Under the pieces are notes generated by a model, which was not told the origin of the DNA, searched no databases, and saw only the letters and a program-made list of their open reading frames with translations. Made by a program: the position numbers and the translations under genes. From positions 1 through 42,270 of the forward strand of contig JADCGX010000175.1 of NCBI GenBank assembly GCA_020248785.1: DNA of 42,270 nt, written 5' to 3'. Of this stretch, positions 16,327 to 24,493 are shown one piece after another (position 1 is the stretch's first letter; each line of letters starts with the position of its first letter). The stretch is from Burkholderiales bacterium (lineage in GTDB: Bacteria; Pseudomonadota; Gammaproteobacteria; Burkholderiales; Burkholderiaceae_F).

Positions 16327-16986
16327 CTATCTCTCGATCAGCGCGAGCAGTCGCAGCGGCGTGTCAACGATGACATCCGCCCCCCATTGCTCGATCGGCA
16401 ACCCCTCGCCCAGGTAGCCGTAGCGAACCGCCACGGTGCGCAGTCCGGCCGCGGCACCGGCCTGCACATCCCGCAGGTCATCGCCCACGTAGATCGCATC
16501 GCCGGCCACCGCACCGCACAGGGACAGCGCATGCAACAGGGGCGCCGGATGCGGCTTGGCGTGCGCCGTGGTGTCGCCGCTGACCACGCAGGCGGCGCGG
16601 TTCGACAGGCCAAGCTGTTCGATCAATGGCGCGGTGAAGCGCGCCATCTTGTTGGTGACGATGCCCCAGCGGCCCGCGGCCTCGATCCGGGCGAGCACGG
16701 CTTGCATGCCTTCGAACAGGCGCGAGTGCACGCACAGCGCGCGCTCGTAGGTGACGAAGAACTCTTCGCGCAGCTCGCCGAAGCGCGCATCGTCGGGCCC
16801 CACGCCAAGCGCCCGACCGATCAGCCCGCGGGCACCATGGCTGGCAAGCGGCCGCAACTCGGCATAGGGCAGGGGGGCGAGCCCGCGGACCTCGCGCATG
16901 CGGTTGGCCGTGGCCGCCAGATCCGGCGCGGTGTCGGCCAGCGTGCCGTCCAGGTCGAACAGCACGAGCCGCGGGGTGCGCGTCAT
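16327..16986 (-). CDS. gph: Phosphoglycolate phosphatase (HAD family)
   Basis: A 219-residue HAD hydrolase with motif I FDLDGTLADT at residues 10-19, motif II/III VTNKMARF and a C-terminal YVGDDLRD for magnesium binding. Gph removes phosphate from 2-phosphoglycolate made during DNA repair and oxygenation. Beside ubiG, as in most Burkholderiales, this assignment is more likely than other HAD phosphatases. Its ATG overlaps the ubiG stop, so the two are one operon. The 71 bases between gph and jetD contain no gene; this is the border between core genes and island. Confidence 0.9.
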   Translation of the reverse strand: MTRTPRLVLFDLDGTLADTAPDLAATANRMREVRGLAPLPYAELRPLASHGARGLIGRALGVGPDDARFGELREEFFVTYERALCVHSRLFEGMQAVLARIEAAGRWGIVTNKMARFTAPLIEQLGLSNRAACVVSGDTTAHAKPHPAPLLHALSLCGAVAGDAIYVGDDLRDVQAGAAAGLRTVAVRYGYLGEGLPIEQWGADVIVDTPLRLLALIER

Positions 16987-17684
16987 GCCGGCTTCCGGCA
17001 GGCCATCAGGTAGTTGACGTCGGTGTCCGCGCCGAGCGTGGCGCGCCGCGTCAGCGGGTTGTAGCGCATGCCGATGATCTCGCTCATCGCGAGGCCAGCG
17101 GCGCGGGCGAAGCCGGCGAGTTCACTCGGCTTGATGAACTTGGCGTACTCGTGTGTGCCTCGCGGCAGAAGATTCAGCACGTACTCGGCGCCGACGATCG
17201 CCAACGCGAACGACTTTGGATTGCGATTGATGGTTGAAAAGAACACATGCCCGCCAGGGCGGGCCAGCCGCGCACAGGCGCTGACCACGCTGGCAGGATC
17301 GGGCACGTGCTCCAGCATCTCCATGCAGGTGACGACGCCATAGCGCCCGGCCGCCTCAGCGGCGAGTTGCTCGGCCGAGGTCTGGCGGTATTGCACCTCG
17401 GTCCGCGTCTCCAGTGCGTGCAACTCTGCCACGCGCAGCAGCTTGGCCGCCAGATCGATGCCCAGCACGCGCGCGCCCTTGCGCGCCATCGCCTCGGCCA
17501 GCACACCGCCGCCACAACCCACATCCACAACGTCCTTGCCGGCCAGACCGACGGCGCGATCGATCCATTCCAGCCGCACCGGGTTGATCTCGTGCAGCGG
17601 ACGCATCGCGCCCTGCGGGTCCCACCAGCGGTGGGCGATGTCACTAAAGCGCTGCAGCTCGGCCGGATCGGCGTTGGCGTTCAT
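16983..17684 (-). CDS. ubiG: Ubiquinone O-methyltransferase
   Basis: A 233-residue class I methyltransferase. S-adenosylmethionine motif I VVDVGCGGGVLAEAMA begins near residue 55; the N-terminal FSDIAHRWWDPQGAMRPLHEINPVRL is diagnostic for UbiG. It performs both O-methylations in ubiquinone biosynthesis. CMEMLEHVPD and the amphipathic insertion near residue 160-180 that touches the membrane are also present. It overlaps gph downstream by 4 bases. Upstream, a terminator separates it from the ompA-like gene. Confidence 0.95.
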   Translation of the reverse strand: MNANADPAELQRFSDIAHRWWDPQGAMRPLHEINPVRLEWIDRAVGLAGKDVVDVGCGGGVLAEAMARKGARVLGIDLAAKLLRVAELHALETRTEVQYRQTSAEQLAAEAAGRYGVVTCMEMLEHVPDPASVVSACARLARPGGHVFFSTINRNPKSFALAIVGAEYVLNLLPRGTHEYAKFIKPSELAGFARAAGLAMSEIIGMRYNPLTRRATLGADTDVNYLMACRKPA

Positions 17685-17744
17685 GGCGTGGAACCGTTGC
17701 GTCGGGGGAGGGAGCGAATGATCGTACAGACAATGGCGTGCGCG

Positions 17745-17773
17745 AAAAAATGCCCCGCCCGCTTGGGCGGGGC
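17745..17773 (-). terminator. Rho-independent terminator of the ompA-like gene
   Basis: On the minus strand a perfect 9-bp GC-rich stem (17765-17773 with 17752-17760, 4-base loop) is followed directly by a run of six T (17750-17745). It lies about 30 bases after the stop of the OmpA-family gene and before ubiG. Confidence 0.92.
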
Positions 17774-17801
17774 CTGATGGCCGAGCTGTTTTAGCGCTGA
17801 C

Positions 17802-18551
17802 TCACTTGGTGGCCGTGCGTGTGCCGACAATCTCGATGTCGACGCGGCGGTTCTGTTGGCGGCCAGCGGCCGTGGCGTTGTCGCCGATCGGCTGGCGGGC
17901 GCCCTTGCCCTCGGTATAGATGCGGTTGGCATCCACGCCTTGTGCGACCAGGAACTTTTTCACGGCTTCAGCGCGGGCCACGGACAGACGCTCGTTCAGC
18001 GCGGCGCTGCCGGTGCTGTCCGTGTGACCGACCAGCAAGATCACCTCGAGCTTCCAGCCTTGCTGGCCGGCTCCGCGGGCCTTGTTGACGATCTCGTCCA
18101 ACTGCTTGACGGCGGCCGGGCGGAGCGTGGACTTGCCGGTGTCGAACAGCGCGTCACCCTGCAGCGTGGCGCGCTCTGTCACCACGACCGGCGCGGGCGG
18201 CGGTGGTGACGGCGGCGGTGGCGGCGGCGGTGGTGGCGGCGGGGCAGCGACGCGCGGTGCCGGCGGGGGCGGTGGTGGAGGCGGCTCGCAGACTTCCTTG
18301 GGCAGCGCGGCCTTGTCGCAGGCGCAGCCTGCGCCTTTGGGGCCGTCAATGCCGGCTAGCTGCGGCGTCCACCAGGGGGTACGCCAGCACAGGCCAAACG
18401 GATCGGTCACGACGTTGCCGCGGGCATCAAAGACATACGCGGGGGCGTTTTTCGCACCCGGAATGTCCTTCGCCTGGGCGAACGCGGCACTCGAGGCGAC
18501 CACCAGCGCCGACGCGGCGAGCAGGGTCGCGAACTTCGCGGTCTTCCTCAT
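17802..18551 (-). CDS. OmpA-family outer membrane/peptidoglycan-binding protein
   Basis: A 249-residue exported protein. A signal peptide occupies residues 1-25 (MRKTAKFATLL... SSAAFAQA). A short Cys-containing N-domain (FGLCWRTPWWTPQ) follows, then a linker rich in runs of Pro, and a C-terminal OmpA domain (LFDTGKSTLRPAA, GHTDSTGSAALNERLSVARAEAVKKFL split in the usual way) that binds peptidoglycan. There is no eight-strand barrel, as is normal for this short Burkholderiales type. ATG 18551 has AAGGA five bases upstream; the open frame continues upstream without a signal peptide and was not used. Confidence 0.9.
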   Translation of the reverse strand: MRKTAKFATLLAASALVVASSAAFAQAKDIPGAKNAPAYVFDARGNVVTDPFGLCWRTPWWTPQLAGIDGPKGAGCACDKAALPKEVCEPPPPPPPPAPRVAAPPPPPPPPPPPSPPPPAPVVVTERATLQGDALFDTGKSTLRPAAVKQLDEIVNKARGAGQQGWKLEVILLVGHTDSTGSAALNERLSVARAEAVKKFLVAQGVDANRIYTEGKGARQPIGDNATAAGRQQNRRVDIEIVGTRTATK

Positions 18552-18569
18552 GGGTGTCCTTGTTGTGAG

Positions 18570-18588
18570 TGCGCAGTAGAGCTGCGCA
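18570..18588 (-). promoter_or_regulatory. Leader hairpin of the ompA-like mRNA
   Basis: Seven-bp perfect arms (18570-18576, 18582-18588) with a 5-base loop sit about 19 bases before the start codon, just upstream of the ribosome site. OmpA-family leaders often carry such 5' stems that stabilise the mRNA. Role inferred from position only. Confidence 0.4.
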
Positions 18589-18612
18589 TGGCTTTGCATC
18601 GGCCTGCGAAGG

Positions 18613-18618
18613 ACTATA
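18613..18618 (-). promoter_or_regulatory. Possible -10 element for the ompA-like gene
   Basis: The minus strand reads TATAGT here, 5 of 6 to the sigma-70 -10 consensus, about 62 bases before the start codon. No convincing -35 hexamer is visible at the usual distance. Confidence 0.35.
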
Positions 18619-18786
18619 CCTACGCTGTCGTGCGCATCTGCCGCGATCATCGCGACCGCCAGCGCGGTCACAGCTAGGCACAAGATCGGCCTAATGAAAA
18701 CGGGCAAGGCGCGGGGCTGTCGATGCAGCCATGGCTGCACTAGCATCTGCACCCATCGGCGGCGGCCCGCCAAGAAAAGGACAGCC

Positions 18787-19842
18787 ATGAAACGTTTCAA
18801 ACACTTGATTGCCATTGCAGCGGCAAGCCTGCCCTGCGTTGTGGCGGCGCAGCCCGTGTTCAAGGCCCCGCCGGGGGTCGATCGCACCCCCGTGCTGGGC
18901 CTGCAGCCAGCCAATGCGTCGGCCGTGCATGCCCTCAGCGGCGAGGGGCTCTACACCGTTTCTGGTGCGCGCATGACCAATGTCCGCATCGCCGGCGCGC
19001 CCGAAGGCAATCGCCACCCGCTGCGGGAGCAGGCCGAGGACACACGCAGCGGCTCGTTCAACGGTCATATCGACGTGGGCAGCTTCGTGATCGACGGCGA
19101 ACGGGTGCGACTGTCGCAGCCGACCCATGCGATCCCCGTGCCCGATGGCAGCATGCAAGTGGTCTACGGCGGCACCCGCCCGCTGCACCTGTCGGTCCGG
19201 CTGGAGGCGTTTGATGTCAGCGGCCAAGAGATCCGGCCGTTCTTGCGCACGGCGCGGGCGTATGCGATGCCCGAGGCCGTGCATGCTGGGGACAAGCGCT
19301 TTCCGCCCGGCTCGGTCGCGTACATCGTGCATGCGCAGTTCCTGGACGATGTGCTCGTGCTGCCCAGCCAGGAGTCGTTCTCGGGAGCCACCAACACGCG
19401 CGCGCTGCTGACCAATTTCTCGCGCAACATTCCCTACTGCCTGTCGTACGAGGACCGCTCGGGCGCGCATCCCTATGCGCTCATTTTTCGTGAGCCGGCC
19501 GCGCAGAAGGGCCGCGCGACGCTTTACGCGGCCAAGCCGGGCACGGTGTTCTGTGCCAAGGCATCGGACAAGCCAATCGCCGAAGGCCAGTGGGAGGAAC
19601 GCACGGTCGCCGGGACGCGTGCCGTGGTGCTTAGCTTTGGCGCCGACGTCGACCCGCTCGACACGGGCGTGACCGAGGCCGAACGTGCTGCGGCGTCGAT
19701 CGCCTTTGTAGAGCCGAGCAAGGGCGCGCCGGGCGTGCGGCCGGGCAAGATGTATCGCGCCGGTGCCGGCATCATCGATCAGCAATTCCGCTTCAACGGC
19801 ACGGCCGCGAACGCGATCCGTGCAGTCATCAGCGGCCAGTGA
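18787..19842 (+). CDS. Exported protein of unknown function (351 aa)
   Basis: Not recognised. The N-terminus is a clear Sec signal peptide (MKRFKHLIAIAAASLPCVVAAQP, cleavage near residue 22). The mature part is mostly beta-rich, with only a few Cys (NIPYCLSYED, TVFCAKASD) that could form one disulphide. ATG 18787 has AAAGGA just upstream; the longer open frame upstream lacks a signal peptide. The gene is divergent from the ompA-like gene with a 235-base gap between the start codons. Codon use looks like that of neighbouring core genes. Periplasmic location is inferred. Confidence 0.75.
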   Translation: MKRFKHLIAIAAASLPCVVAAQPVFKAPPGVDRTPVLGLQPANASAVHALSGEGLYTVSGARMTNVRIAGAPEGNRHPLREQAEDTRSGSFNGHIDVGSFVIDGERVRLSQPTHAIPVPDGSMQVVYGGTRPLHLSVRLEAFDVSGQEIRPFLRTARAYAMPEAVHAGDKRFPPGSVAYIVHAQFLDDVLVLPSQESFSGATNTRALLTNFSRNIPYCLSYEDRSGAHPYALIFREPAAQKGRATLYAAKPGTVFCAKASDKPIAEGQWEERTVAGTRAVVLSFGADVDPLDTGVTEAERAAASIAFVEPSKGAPGVRPGKMYRAGAGIIDQQFRFNGTAANAIRAVISGQ

Positions 19843-20124
19843 AGGGTGACTGAGGCACGCCGGGGCGAGGGCCAACGACAGCCCGGTCCCGGCCAGTGCC
19901 GCCAGCGCCACCAGCGCAGGCGACGCGCCAGGCCGATGGCGGTCGCCAGCAGCACCACTTTGGTGGCGACGTTCAGGGGCTCATCCAGCGGTTCCAGCGT
20001 GCGTCGTACGCAAAGCGCGTCACTGCTCGGTTACGGGTCAGTGGTGAGCGAGGCAGGCCTGCGCATGGCAATACGTCTGCGCACGGCATGCCGGGCATGC
20101 CGTGCCCATCGGGGCGACCGTAGG
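19843..20124. other. Gene-poor spacer between convergent genes
   Basis: 282 bases between the stops of the exported-protein gene and the olsB-like gene. A minus-strand frame here encodes a plausible peptide (DEPLNVATKVVLLATAIGLA) but has no start codon with a ribosome site that I can see, so it is not called. A GC-rich palindromic stretch occurs near 20087-20106. Confidence 0.4.
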
Positions 20125-20946
20125 CTACGGCCGCGACGGGCTGGGCTCGGTGATCGTGCTGCCCTGACGGGCGAGCCGCTCGAAGTGGCGTGCGTAGCGG
20201 CTGGCCAGGTTGTCCAGTGACAGCCAGATCAGAAAGTCGGCAGCGTTGAAGTCAGGGTCCCATGCGGGCTCGCCACAGACCTTCGCACCGAGCCGCAGGT
20301 AGCCCTTGATGAGCGGCGGCGACTCGCAGTGCGCCGCGCGCTCGATCCGCTGGTGCGGGAAGGGCAGGCGCGGGAACACGCGGTACTCCGGGCTGGTCAG
20401 GTGGGCCTGCAACTCGTCACGCAATCGGGCGGCCTGCATGCCGCCGTCGGCCAGACCGGCGCTGGCGCAGCCGATCAGATGCCGGTAGCCAAAGCCGCGC
20501 ATGTACTGCGCCAGGCCGGCCCATAGCAGCAGGATCGCGCCTCCCTGGCGGTAGTCGCGATGCACGCAGGAGCGGCCCACTTCGATCATGGCCGGCCGCA
20601 GATGCTGCAGGCGCGCCAGGTCGAACTCGCTGTCGGAGTACAAGCGGCCGACCGCTCGCGCCGCATGCGGCGGCAGCACCCGATAGGTGCCCACCACGCG
20701 CAGGCTGTCGGTGTCGCGCACGACGATGTGATCGCAGTGCGAGTCGAAGACATCGACGTCGAGACCCTGCGCGGCGCCGGCACCATCGACACTGGCGCCC
20801 AGTTCCTCGGCAAAGACCTTGTAGCGCAGGCGCTGAGCGTCCTCGATCTCGGCTGCGGTACGCGCCAAGCCGACGGTCAGGTGGGTCTGGCTGCGCGCCG
20901 GTGCGCGGTCCAGCTGGACGTTGTCCTTGTGCTCTGCCGGTGTCAT
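20125..20946 (-). CDS. olsB: OlsB-like acyltransferase (GNAT fold, ornithine lipid)
   Basis: A 273-residue GNAT-type acyltransferase of the group once called hemolysin-like (COG3176). The N-terminus LTVGLARTAAEIEDAQRLRYKVFAEELGA, the DHIVVRDTDSLRVVGTYRVL strand, the EVGRSCVHRDYRQGGAILLLWAGL acyl-carrier/CoA-binding segment and GCASAG match the family. OlsB adds a 3-hydroxyacyl chain to ornithine, the first step to phosphorus-free ornithine lipids. A ribosome site GAGGGG precedes ATG 20946. Upstream is a Pho-box-like sequence (21009-21026), and upstream genes encode a PlcP-like enzyme and glycosyltransferases. No OlsA homologue is in the window. An alternative is another COG3176 acyltransferase. 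Confidence 0.8.
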   Translation of the reverse strand: MTPAEHKDNVQLDRAPARSQTHLTVGLARTAAEIEDAQRLRYKVFAEELGASVDGAGAAQGLDVDVFDSHCDHIVVRDTDSLRVVGTYRVLPPHAARAVGRLYSDSEFDLARLQHLRPAMIEVGRSCVHRDYRQGGAILLLWAGLAQYMRGFGYRHLIGCASAGLADGGMQAARLRDELQAHLTSPEYRVFPRLPFPHQRIERAAHCESPPLIKGYLRLGAKVCGEPAWDPDFNAADFLIWLSLDNLASRYARHFERLARQGSTITEPSPSRP

Positions 20947-21008
20947 TCGTTCCCCCTCGGGCGATGAGGAGAACTTATGTCGGCCAGTTGTCACGCCCGT
21001 GAAGTGGT

Positions 21009-21026
21009 GGTGACGACGTGGTGACT
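21009..21026 (-). promoter_or_regulatory. Pho-box-like site before olsB
   Basis: On the minus strand the sequence is AGTCACC-ACGT-CGTCACC, two GTCAC-bearing 7-mers with an 11-bp period, the PhoB-site layout. It lies 62 bases before the olsB start and just within the end of the previous gene's spacer. No clear -10 hexamer follows at the normal distance, so confidence is moderate. Confidence 0.5.
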
Positions 21027-21034
21027 CCGCTTGC

Positions 21035-22210
21035 TCACGCCGCTGCGGGCAGTACCTGCGGGACCAGCGCGTTGCCCAGGGTGATGGCGCAGTCGCGCCA
21101 GGCATGGCGCAGCGCCGCCTCGCGCACGGCGTCGCGTGGCAGGGCGAGCGCGGCCAGGCAGGCGCGCTCCAGGTCGGTGTCGAGCACGCCGGTGCGACCG
21201 GCGTCGACCACATCGAGCGGTCCCGTGACCGGAAAGGCGGCCACCGGTGTTCCGCAGGCCATCGCTTCGAGCATCACGAGACCGAAGGTGTCGGTGTGGC
21301 TCGGGAACACGAAGACGTCGGCAGCGGCGTACAGCGGCCCGAGCGCGTCGTGCTTGTGCGTGCCCAGCCACACGGCCTGCGGGTAGCGCTTGCGCAGCGC
21401 CGCCAGCGCAGGTCCGTCGCCGACGACGACCTGCGAGCCTGGCAGCGGCAGGCGCAGGAACGCCTCCAGGTTCTTCTCCGGCGCTACGCGACCCACGGAC
21501 AGGAAGATCGGCCGCGGCAACGCGCGTCCTGCCGCCTGATCAAGCGCATCGCGTGCGGCCGGGGCGGGCATGAACGTCTCGGTGTCGACGCCACGCGGCC
21601 ACAACTGCGCGCGGGTAAAGCCTTGTGCGCGCAAGGTGTTGGCCATGTGCTGCGTGGGCACCAGCACGGCCTCGGCCGCGGCGTGAAAGCGGCGCAGGAC
21701 CGGTGTGGTCCAGCGCACCGGCAGACCAAAGCGGCGCTCGAAGTACTCGGGAAAGCGGGTGTGGAATGAGGTCGTGAAGCGCAAGCCACGCTGCAACGCC
21801 CAGCGCCGCGCGGCCCAGCCGAGCGGCCCTTCGGTGGCGATATGCACGGCCACGCTGCGTACGCTGTCGACCTGCGCGAGCGCCGCCTTGATCTGTCGCG
21901 ACGGCCGCAGCGCCAGCCGCAAGCCGGGCTCGCCGGGGACCGGCAGCGATGGCGCATCGGCGCCCACGATCATCACCTTCACCCCCATCTGGGTCAGTTC
22001 GCGGCGCATGTAGCCCCAGGTCTGCACCACGCCGTTGATCTGCGGATGCCAGGCGTCGGTGAACACCACGAGGTGCTGCGGCCAGTGCGCCGCACGCGGC
22101 AAGGCCAGTGTGGAGTCGGGTCCCCGCACCGGTGCCGGCAGCGTATCGGTGGCTGCTCGGTCACCAGGCAGGGACCCAGGAAGGGCGCTAGCGTGCGGGG
22201 CGGAGTTCAA
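21035..22210 (-). CDS. GT4 glycosyltransferase, probable glycolipid synthase (second copy)
   Basis: A 391-residue GT-B glycosyltransferase of family GT4. N-terminal domain begins LVVFTDAWHPQINGVVQT (donor/acceptor loop), and the C-domain has FLSVGRVAPEKNLEAFL and the nucleotide-sugar motif SHTDTFGLVMLEAMACGTPVAAF with E-x7-E character. It is a clear paralogue of the gene at 22188-23246. A 40-residue Pro/Ala-rich N-terminus precedes the fold, so the true start may be later. It overlaps the upstream gene by 23 bases. In phosphate-starved bacteria such enzymes put glucose or glucuronate on diacylglycerol; substrate here is inferred from context. Confidence 0.8.
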   Translation of the reverse strand: MNSAPHASALPGSLPGDRAATDTLPAPVRGPDSTLALPRAAHWPQHLVVFTDAWHPQINGVVQTWGYMRRELTQMGVKVMIVGADAPSLPVPGEPGLRLALRPSRQIKAALAQVDSVRSVAVHIATEGPLGWAARRWALQRGLRFTTSFHTRFPEYFERRFGLPVRWTTPVLRRFHAAAEAVLVPTQHMANTLRAQGFTRAQLWPRGVDTETFMPAPAARDALDQAAGRALPRPIFLSVGRVAPEKNLEAFLRLPLPGSQVVVGDGPALAALRKRYPQAVWLGTHKHDALGPLYAAADVFVFPSHTDTFGLVMLEAMACGTPVAAFPVTGPLDVVDAGRTGVLDTDLERACLAALALPRDAVREAALRHAWRDCAITLGNALVPQVLPAAA

Positions 22211-23246
22211 CGTCGCGCTTGCCGCAGGTTGCAGCCGGCCGGATCGGCCGCTGCAGGGCGAGAAACTGCTCGGTGCAGGCGCGCCATGAACGCTCGAGTG
22301 CGAAGGCGCGGCAGCGCAGCGGGTTGATGCGCAGCGCAGCCAGCGCGGCGCGCTGCAGGTCCTCGTCCAGCACGCCGACGGGTGCGTCGCCGATCACATC
22401 GATCGGCCCCTGCACTGGATAGGCCGCCACCGGCGTGCCGCAGGCAAGCGCTTCGAGCAGCACCAGGCCGAAGGTGTCGGTGCGGCTGGGAAAGACGAAC
22501 ACGCTGGCCGCCGAGTACAGCTGCGCCAGCTCGCGCTGCGACAGCACGCCGATGAACTGCACCTCGGGGAACCGTTGCTTGAGCAGCGGCAGCGCGGGCC
22601 CGGTGCCGGCAACGACCTTCGTGCCCGGCAGGTCGAGCCGCAGGAACGCCTCGATGTTCTTCTCGATCGACACGCGGCCGACGTAGAGAAAGATCGGCTT
22701 GGTCGTCGCGAGCGTCATGGGCTCGACCGGACGGAACACATCGGTGTCGACGCCGCGGCTCCAGCGCGCCAGGTGCGCGATGCGCTGTGCCGCGAGCTCT
22801 GCCTCGACAGTGGCGGTCGGTGCCATCACCACGCTTGCCGAGCCATGAAACCGACGCAGCACCGCGTAGGTCCAGGACTCCGGCACGTGGTACATCGCCT
22901 TCAGGTACTGCGGAAAGCGCGTGTGATACGCGGTGGAGAACGCAATGCCGTGGCGCAGGCAGTGGCGGCGGGCCGCGGTGCCCAGTGGACCCTCGGTGGC
23001 CACATGCAGGACGACCTCCTCGTCGCTGACCAGCGCCTGGGCCAGCAGCCTGGCGAGCTTCCAGTAAGGCAGCAGCGACAGCCGGATCCCTGCATAACCG
23101 GGGCAGGGCATGGTGGTGAACTGCGCCGGCGAGATGACCTCGGTCTGGTGGCCCATGCGCTCGAGTTCGCGGTTGGTCGCCTCGATCGTGCGCACCACGC
23201 CGTTGACCTGTGGAGCCCAGGCGTCGGTGACGGTGACGATCTTCAC
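22188..23246 (-). CDS. GT4 glycosyltransferase, probable glycolipid synthase (Agt-like)
   Basis: A 352-residue GT4 enzyme. It starts at GTG 23246 directly with the fold (KIVTVTDAWAPQVNGVVRTI), and the GTG overlaps the stop of the metallophosphoesterase gene (GTGA), so the two are coupled. FLYVGRVSIEKNIEAFL and SRTDTFGLVLLEALACGTPVAAY form the donor site. The pairing of a PlcP-like enzyme with a GT4 enzyme is the known plcP-agt arrangement that turns phospholipid-derived diacylglycerol into glycolipids. The sugar added cannot be read from the sequence. Confidence 0.82.
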   Translation of the reverse strand: MKIVTVTDAWAPQVNGVVRTIEATNRELERMGHQTEVISPAQFTTMPCPGYAGIRLSLLPYWKLARLLAQALVSDEEVVLHVATEGPLGTAARRHCLRHGIAFSTAYHTRFPQYLKAMYHVPESWTYAVLRRFHGSASVVMAPTATVEAELAAQRIAHLARWSRGVDTDVFRPVEPMTLATTKPIFLYVGRVSIEKNIEAFLRLDLPGTKVVAGTGPALPLLKQRFPEVQFIGVLSQRELAQLYSAASVFVFPSRTDTFGLVLLEALACGTPVAAYPVQGPIDVIGDAPVGVLDEDLQRAALAALRINPLRCRAFALERSWRACTEQFLALQRPIRPAATCGKRDVELRPAR

Positions 23247-24238
23247 GCGGTCACCGCGGCGGGTTGAACGGCCTCCTCGGGCTCGTTCCAGCGCGGTACC
23301 GGACGCCCCGGGGCGAGCAGTTCCCTCCACTCGATCAAGTGCAACTCGCCGGAATGCGTTTCCACCAGTGCCGTGAGGCTCTCGACCCAGTCGCCATCGT
23401 TGCAATAGAGCAGCCCGTCGACGTCGCGGATCTCGGCGCGATGGATGTGCCCGCACACCACGCCGTCGTAGCCTCGCCGGCGCGCCTCGCGCGTGAGCGT
23501 CTGCTCGAAGTCGGAAATGAAGCTCACGGCGTTCTTCACCTTGTGCTTGAGGTACTGCGACAGTGACCAGTAGCCGAGCCCCATGCGCGCGCGCACCCGG
23601 TTGAACATGCGGTTCAGCCACAGCGCCAGGTCGTACAGCGTGTCGCCCACGTGCGCCAGCCACTTGGCATGCCGGATCACGCCGTCAGCGAAGTCGCCAT
23701 GCACGACCCACAGGCGGCGGCCATCGGCCAGCACATGCACGGCGTCTTCGCGGATGGCGATGCCGCCGAAGTCCAGCCCGATGAACTGACGACCGAACTC
23801 GTCGTGGTTGCCCGGGATGTAGACGACCTGCGTGCCCTTGCGCGCCTTGCGCAGCACTTTTTGCACGACGTCGTTGTGCGATTGCGGCCAGAACAGGCCC
23901 TTTTTCATCGCCCAGCCGTCGATCACGTCGCCAACGAGGTAGAGCACGTCGCATTCGTGATGGCGCAGGAAGTCGAGCAGGTGCTCGGCCTTGCAGCCGC
24001 GTGTGCCCAGGTGCGCGTCGGACACGAAGATCGCACGGAAGCGGCGCGCGGCGGTGTCATCACGGGCGGGCGACATGGCCGGTCGCGCCGGTGCGCTGAT
24101 CGGTGCCGGCGTGGCCGTCGGTGCAAGTACCGACGGCGCCGCCTGTTTCTTCGGCGTCGGCGGGATCAGCGGCGTCAACGGCGTTGCGAAGCCGTTGAGC
24201 GGCAAGGCGACCTGACCATCGACATGCGTGCGATCCAT
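23243..24238 (-). CDS. plcP: PlcP-like metallophosphoesterase (phospholipase C type)
   Basis: Calcineurin-like phosphoesterase with all metal motifs in order: SDAHLG, GDVIDGW, GNHDE, VVHGDFAD and GHIHR. The stretches LGTRGC, LLDFLRHHECDVLYLVGDVIDGW and WPQSHNDVVQKVLRKARKGT match the PlcP family better than LpxH, with which it is often labelled. PlcP releases diacylglycerol from membrane phospholipids under phosphate limitation. The frame from ATG 24238 has 331 residues with a Pro/Ala-rich 54-residue leader; ATG 24076 would give 277 residues, the usual PlcP size. A Pho-box-like site lies 24 bases before ATG 24238, which favours the inner start or a leaderless mRNA. Coupled to the glycosyltransferase gene. 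Confidence 0.82.
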   Translation of the reverse strand: MDRTHVDGQVALPLNGFATPLTPLIPPTPKKQAAPSVLAPTATPAPISAPARPAMSPARDDTAARRFRAIFVSDAHLGTRGCKAEHLLDFLRHHECDVLYLVGDVIDGWAMKKGLFWPQSHNDVVQKVLRKARKGTQVVYIPGNHDEFGRQFIGLDFGGIAIREDAVHVLADGRRLWVVHGDFADGVIRHAKWLAHVGDTLYDLALWLNRMFNRVRARMGLGYWSLSQYLKHKVKNAVSFISDFEQTLTREARRRGYDGVVCGHIHRAEIRDVDGLLYCNDGDWVESLTALVETHSGELHLIEWRELLAPGRPVPRWNEPEEAVQPAAVTA

Positions 24239-24262
24239 GGGTCCGCGACAGTAGACATGCGC

Positions 24263-24280
24263 CGTGACCGTGGCGTGACC
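24263..24280 (-). promoter_or_regulatory. Pho-box-like site before plcP
   Basis: On the minus strand the sequence is GGTCACG-CCAC-GGTCACG, an exact 7-bp direct repeat with an 11-bp period, matching PhoB-site geometry. A weak -10 (TACTGT, 24253-24248) follows after 9 bases, placing a start of transcription near 24242. Confidence 0.6.
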
Positions 24281-24442
24281 TCGAGCGGGGAGCGTGAGCC
24301 CGTGTTCGCTCGCGCATTGGTACCGCTTCTATCTCAGCGCATCCCGGTCGCCGCGCGCGCCATTGACAGGTCTGCAAGACAAGGTCGTGAAATGCACATG
24401 ACCCAATATGCGGGACAAGCCTGATCGTTTCGCGTAATCGAT

Positions 24443-24456
24443 GCGTCATGTGACGC
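24443..24456. repeat. Short palindrome before phoX
   Basis: GCGTCA-TG-TGACGC, 6-bp arms, 37 bases before the phoX start codon. It could be an operator; it does not have the Pho-box layout. Confidence 0.35.
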
Positions 24457-24493
24457 GCGCAAAGTCCCCGGCTTTCCTCGGAGGGCCTTGCAA

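Noticed and set aside
18180-18300. GC-rich repetitive DNA as a separate repeat or plus-strand gene
   Set aside because: It is the codon run of the proline-rich linker of the OmpA-family protein; the plus-strand frames are Gly-rich shadows.
19855-20050. Small minus-strand peptide (DEPLNVATKVVLLATAIGLA)
   Set aside because: The peptide looks plausible, but there is no ATG or supported GTG/TTG start with a ribosome site.
20978-20995. Second Pho-box-like sequence (TGTCGGC-CAGT-TGTCACG) before olsB
   Set aside because: It points along the plus strand, away from olsB, and there is no plus-strand gene to control; probably chance.
24361-24390. TGTC repeats before phoX as a Pho box
   Set aside because: The two half-sites are 13 bases apart, not 11, and lie on the wrong strand for phoX.
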